A stretch of 64,000 bases of DNA, from positions 2,046,001-2,110,000 of the forward strand of contig WACJ01000274.1 in the NCBI GenBank assembly GCA_008973525.1, read 5' to 3'. Positions 61,461-64,000 of the stretch are shown in pieces. A model generated the notes under the pieces. The model saw nothing but the letters and a program-made list of their open reading frames with translations, ran no database searches and had not been told where the DNA came from. The position numbers and the translations under genes were made by a program. Source of the DNA: Stenopsyche tienmushanensis (Eukaryota > Arthropoda > Insecta > Trichoptera > Stenopsychidae). Within the stretch, counting starts at the first letter, position 1, and every line of letters starts with the position of its first letter.

Positions 61461-63332
61461 GAATGGAACCTCGATTATCCGGATTACAGTATAATCTCCA
61501 TTATCTGGAACTCGATTATCCGGATTGTTCAAAATAAATATATAATTTGCAGATTTGCACGTAGAGAATTGTGTACACTTTTGCTCACGTACGTAATGGA
61601 TTGCATATTATGAAGTTTATTAATTGTTTATTTGACTAATACTTTTGCGGCCTAACCACATTTGACTACTCCTAACTATTATACTTATACGATTTTATGT
61701 ATTTTAACTATTGGCCACTTGACTAGTACCTTTTTACAGAGTAGATACTTAAATACTCTTCTAACAGCAAGCTGATATCCAGTTTATATACTATTCATTG
61801 CTTTTTATACGAATCTTAACTTGCATGTCGCTCGTTGTCTCTTGCATGGTCTTCCCTACTTAGCAGTATGGAACTCGAGGAACCTCACCGGTTCGGATCC
61901 GAGAGGCTCTAGGAACGGAGCAGGAACAAGAAGAACACCAAGAAGACGGCCTCGAGGAGATGCATTTGATGATCTTTACTTTGCAACGAAAAACAACATT
62001 GTCTTCCGTTGACTTCTATATCGTTTTGTAATCGCCGAACTGAGAGGGGCAACCTGAAAAAATGGCGAAACCACTCAGTTTCGAATTCGCTCGGGTAAGT
62101 TGTACGGTGACGGGGAGACACCCTCAGTTGGTGTAGGAGCGAATCCGAGATGCACTTAAGCGTCTCGTATGTCTTCACCCTACCCCGGCAACGCCCTAGC
62201 GAGGAAAGGGGGGACTGGACTCCTTGTACTCCAGAAAGCCCTTTCCAGTAGAGTCAAAAAGGTCGTCTAGAGTAGTTTTCCACCATCTCCCTATGAAAAC
62301 TACTCAGTCTTTACAAACCCCCCAAACCCCTTATCGAGACGTTCGCGAAAGTGTTCGTCAATACGTTCACTCAGGATACCCGTTGGGTGAGCGTTCAAAA
62401 TAAAACTCGGTGGTAATGCTACCTTCAATATCGAGCGAATGAGGAGGTGAATGTATGATACAGACGAAATGGATGTAACCCCTTTCCTATGAATGGATAT
62501 TGAAGAGGCCCATAGTTCTGTAGTGGACTGTTAGTGGCTGCGCTATGATGATGATGATGATTAATTGTTTAATATCAGATTATGGCCGCCAAGAGTGAAA
62601 AGTTATAAAAAAAATTAGGAAATACAGAACTTGAAGAGTATATTTTTATGCGGTTCATACAAAAACGATCAACTGTACAGACAATATCTAGTCCATTATT
62701 GTGTGAAAAAGCAATATTTTTCAATATAAAATTAAATGAAGATTCCACCTTCAAAGCAAGTTTTGGCTGGCTTGAAAAATTCAAAGGACGATATGGTATC
62801 AGGAAACTTGAAATTCATGGGAAAATGCTTTCTTCTGCCATATCCTCAACAAATACGTCCATTGTCACATTGAAGCTAGTTGTTTAGAAGGAAGAATTCG
62901 ACGAAAAATTTATATACAATGCTTATGGGACCGGCTTAAATTGGAAAAAAAACTACCCAACAAATCTTTAGCACCAAGACGTGAAAATACTTCACCTGGG
63001 TACAAAACTAGTAAAGAATGTATCATTATAATGGTGTATGCAAACGCAGCAGGCAGACACAGACTGCAACTGTTTGTCATTGGAAAATCAAAGAACCTTA
63101 GATGTTTTAAGATATTACAAGTCCGTTTGAATGGTGAAGTTTTTAAACAATGGTATAAATGAGATGTAACCGAGTGGTTAAACTGAGATGCAAACGGTCC
63201 TGGATTCCAAATGTTGAATGATGAAGAAATAACTAAAGAAATATCTGCCTCAGAAGAAAATATTCATACTTTCTCATTTTCGCTCTCCGGACTACTTTCA
63301 TCCCCAATTAGTCCGGATAATCGAGATTCTAA
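61461..63332 (+). mobile_element. pogo/Tigger (Jerky-like) element, deleted and interrupted
   Basis: The left end has TGGAACCTCGATTATCCGGA (61,464) and a near-repeat TGGAACTCGATTATCCGGAT (61,506). The right end, reversed, reads TTAGAATCTCGATTATCCGG and abuts TA at 63,333. Removing the insert at 61,631-62,559 brings the left end next to the coding relic, which spans about 62,583-63,290: ELEEYIFMRFIQKRSTVQTI, SSPLLCEKAIFFNIKLNEDS, FKASFGWLEKFKGRYGIRKL, then LPNKSLAPRRENTSPGYKTS and RLQLFVIGKSKNLRCFKILQ. These are the CENP-B-type DNA-binding domain and start of the DDE core. The first catalytic motif NADETG is mutated to NAYGTG. After FKQWYK a deletion removes the rest of the core, and VTEWLN...GFQMLNDEEITKEIS is the C-terminal tail. 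Confidence 0.85.
61631..62559 (+). mobile_element. Nested LINE/SINE-like insertion with GAT-repeat tail and 12-bp duplication
   Basis: Flanked by the perfect direct repeat ATTAATTGTTTA (61,619-61,630 and 62,560-62,571). The 3' end reads AGGCCCATAGTTCTGTAGTG, GACTGTTAGTGGCTG and then (ATG)n at about 62,545-62,560. It resembles the 3' ends of insect RTE-type LINEs, where the last codons before the GAT tail encode EAYVQQWT. The body, GC-richer than its host, shows no readable transposase or reverse transcriptase, so it may be a SINE-like or badly decayed, 5'-truncated LINE. A second RTE relic with the same tail type lies at 9,664-10,500. Confidence 0.65.
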
Positions 63333-64000
63333 TATACTTTAATTAATATTATACGTTATTAATTTCATCCTTATCATCTTAATATTTTTATCTAATGGTA
63401 TGCTTAATGAAACACAATAATTTCCATGTCAATTTGTAATCCCAAATCTGTAATTTTTGAAATTGTATTAATAACAAAAAAATTGGAATCTCATTGATTT
63501 TTACAAGCAGATTTTTTTAAATAATTCAAGGTCACGCATTGTTTCAATTGATTGATGAATTTTCTCCAGAACCCTATATTCTATTATAATTTGTATATAA
63601 TCTAATCAATTGGCGCTTAACGAAAAGTCAGTGCGTTGTTATCAATTGTTAAATGTAAAATGAAATATCGTTAGTAACATTTGATGTGGTGCACTCAAAA
63701 TTATACTGCATTAGATCGTAGCTCAATATAATATTAATATTTCGATTCAAATTTATCTTTCTATCGGCAATTTGATTGAAATGATTGTTTTTGCGTTCAA
63801 CATCTTCAATGTCATTTGTAGTTTCATCAGCGATTTATTAAAGAGATTCATTCATGATTTTTTTTTTCCTTAAGGTCTTATGCTATTCGAGCATATCTTG
63901 GTATTGCCACAGCAAGTCGATAATTGACGGTTGTTAAATGTGAAGTAATTAAATTAGACGATGATAAAAAACGTGAAATTGGAAAAATTCACACACTTCT
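63333..64000. other. Intronic DNA, nothing recognised
   Basis: AT-rich end of the window; no repeat or reading frame recognised. Confidence 0.45.

Larger units (their letters stand above)
42441..64000 (+). other. ss: First intron of spineless (5' part, at least 21.5 kb)
   Basis: From the donor at 42,441 to the window end no frame encodes the bHLH segment expected next, and no PAS-like sequence is present. The intron therefore extends past 64,000. It contains transposon relics listed separately and several unique GC-richer blocks. Long 5' introns carrying enhancers are known for Drosophila spineless; the regulatory role here is inferred. Confidence 0.65.

Noticed and set aside
63158..63215. 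tRNA-like stretch (GTAACCGAGTGGTTAAACTG) resembling a tRNA-Ser/Leu A box
   Set aside because: No acceptor stem or B box follows, and the same bases translate as the C-terminal tail of the pogo/Jerky-like transposase (VTEWLN...PGFQMLNDEEI).

Overview
The window is a stretch of nuclear DNA from an arthropod, most likely an insect. It is visibly AT-rich, has no dense gene arrangement, and is littered with decayed transposons: hAT, pogo/Tigger, several mariner lineages, an RTE-clade LINE with a GAT-repeat tail, TTAA-flanked MITEs and foldback repeats. The order of insect cannot be fixed from what is visible.

Only one host gene is recognised. A strikingly GC- and CpG-rich island (about 41,640-42,450) holds the promoter/5' leader and first coding exon of spineless (ss), the arthropod aryl hydrocarbon receptor (AhR) orthologue, on the + strand. 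The exon encodes a Gly/Ala/Pro-rich N-terminus ending in LGTVYATKRRRRNGK, the basic motif just before the bHLH domain, and runs into a splice donor at 42,440/42,441. No bHLH or PAS exon is visible downstream, so everything from 42,441 to 64,000 is read as the 5' part of a long first intron (at least 21.5 kb). Everything before about 41.6 kb is 5' flanking DNA with no other recognisable gene. Several better-preserved, GC-richer blocks rich in TAAT-core sites lie both upstream and in the intron; they are candidate cis-regulatory DNA, but this is inference.

Layout. 0-11 kb: hAT (ZBED5/SCAND3-type) relics, a TTAA-bounded repeat folded into an inverted repeat, a Tigger relic, a 1-kb foldback element and a minus-strand RTE fragment. 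13-24 kb: two copies of a mariner that share one internal deletion, a third, different mariner, and candidate regulatory blocks. 24.4-25.5 kb: an almost delimitable pogo element with a TTAA MITE nested in its tail. 26.2 kb: a 54-bp perfect palindrome. 33-41 kb: a 0.6-kb terminal-inverted-repeat MITE, a hAT element with a perfect 8-bp target duplication nested in another repeat, and a TTAA MITE close to the ss promoter. 42-64 kb (intron): a complete copy of the same repeat family, a 213-codon antisense reading frame of unknown meaning, an N-terminal mariner fragment, and a pogo/Jerky-like element broken by a nested LINE-like insertion flanked by a 12-bp duplication.

No rRNA, convincing tRNA, CRISPR array, viral gene or toxin gene was seen. 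Assignments rest on recognising protein motifs by eye; no database search was possible.
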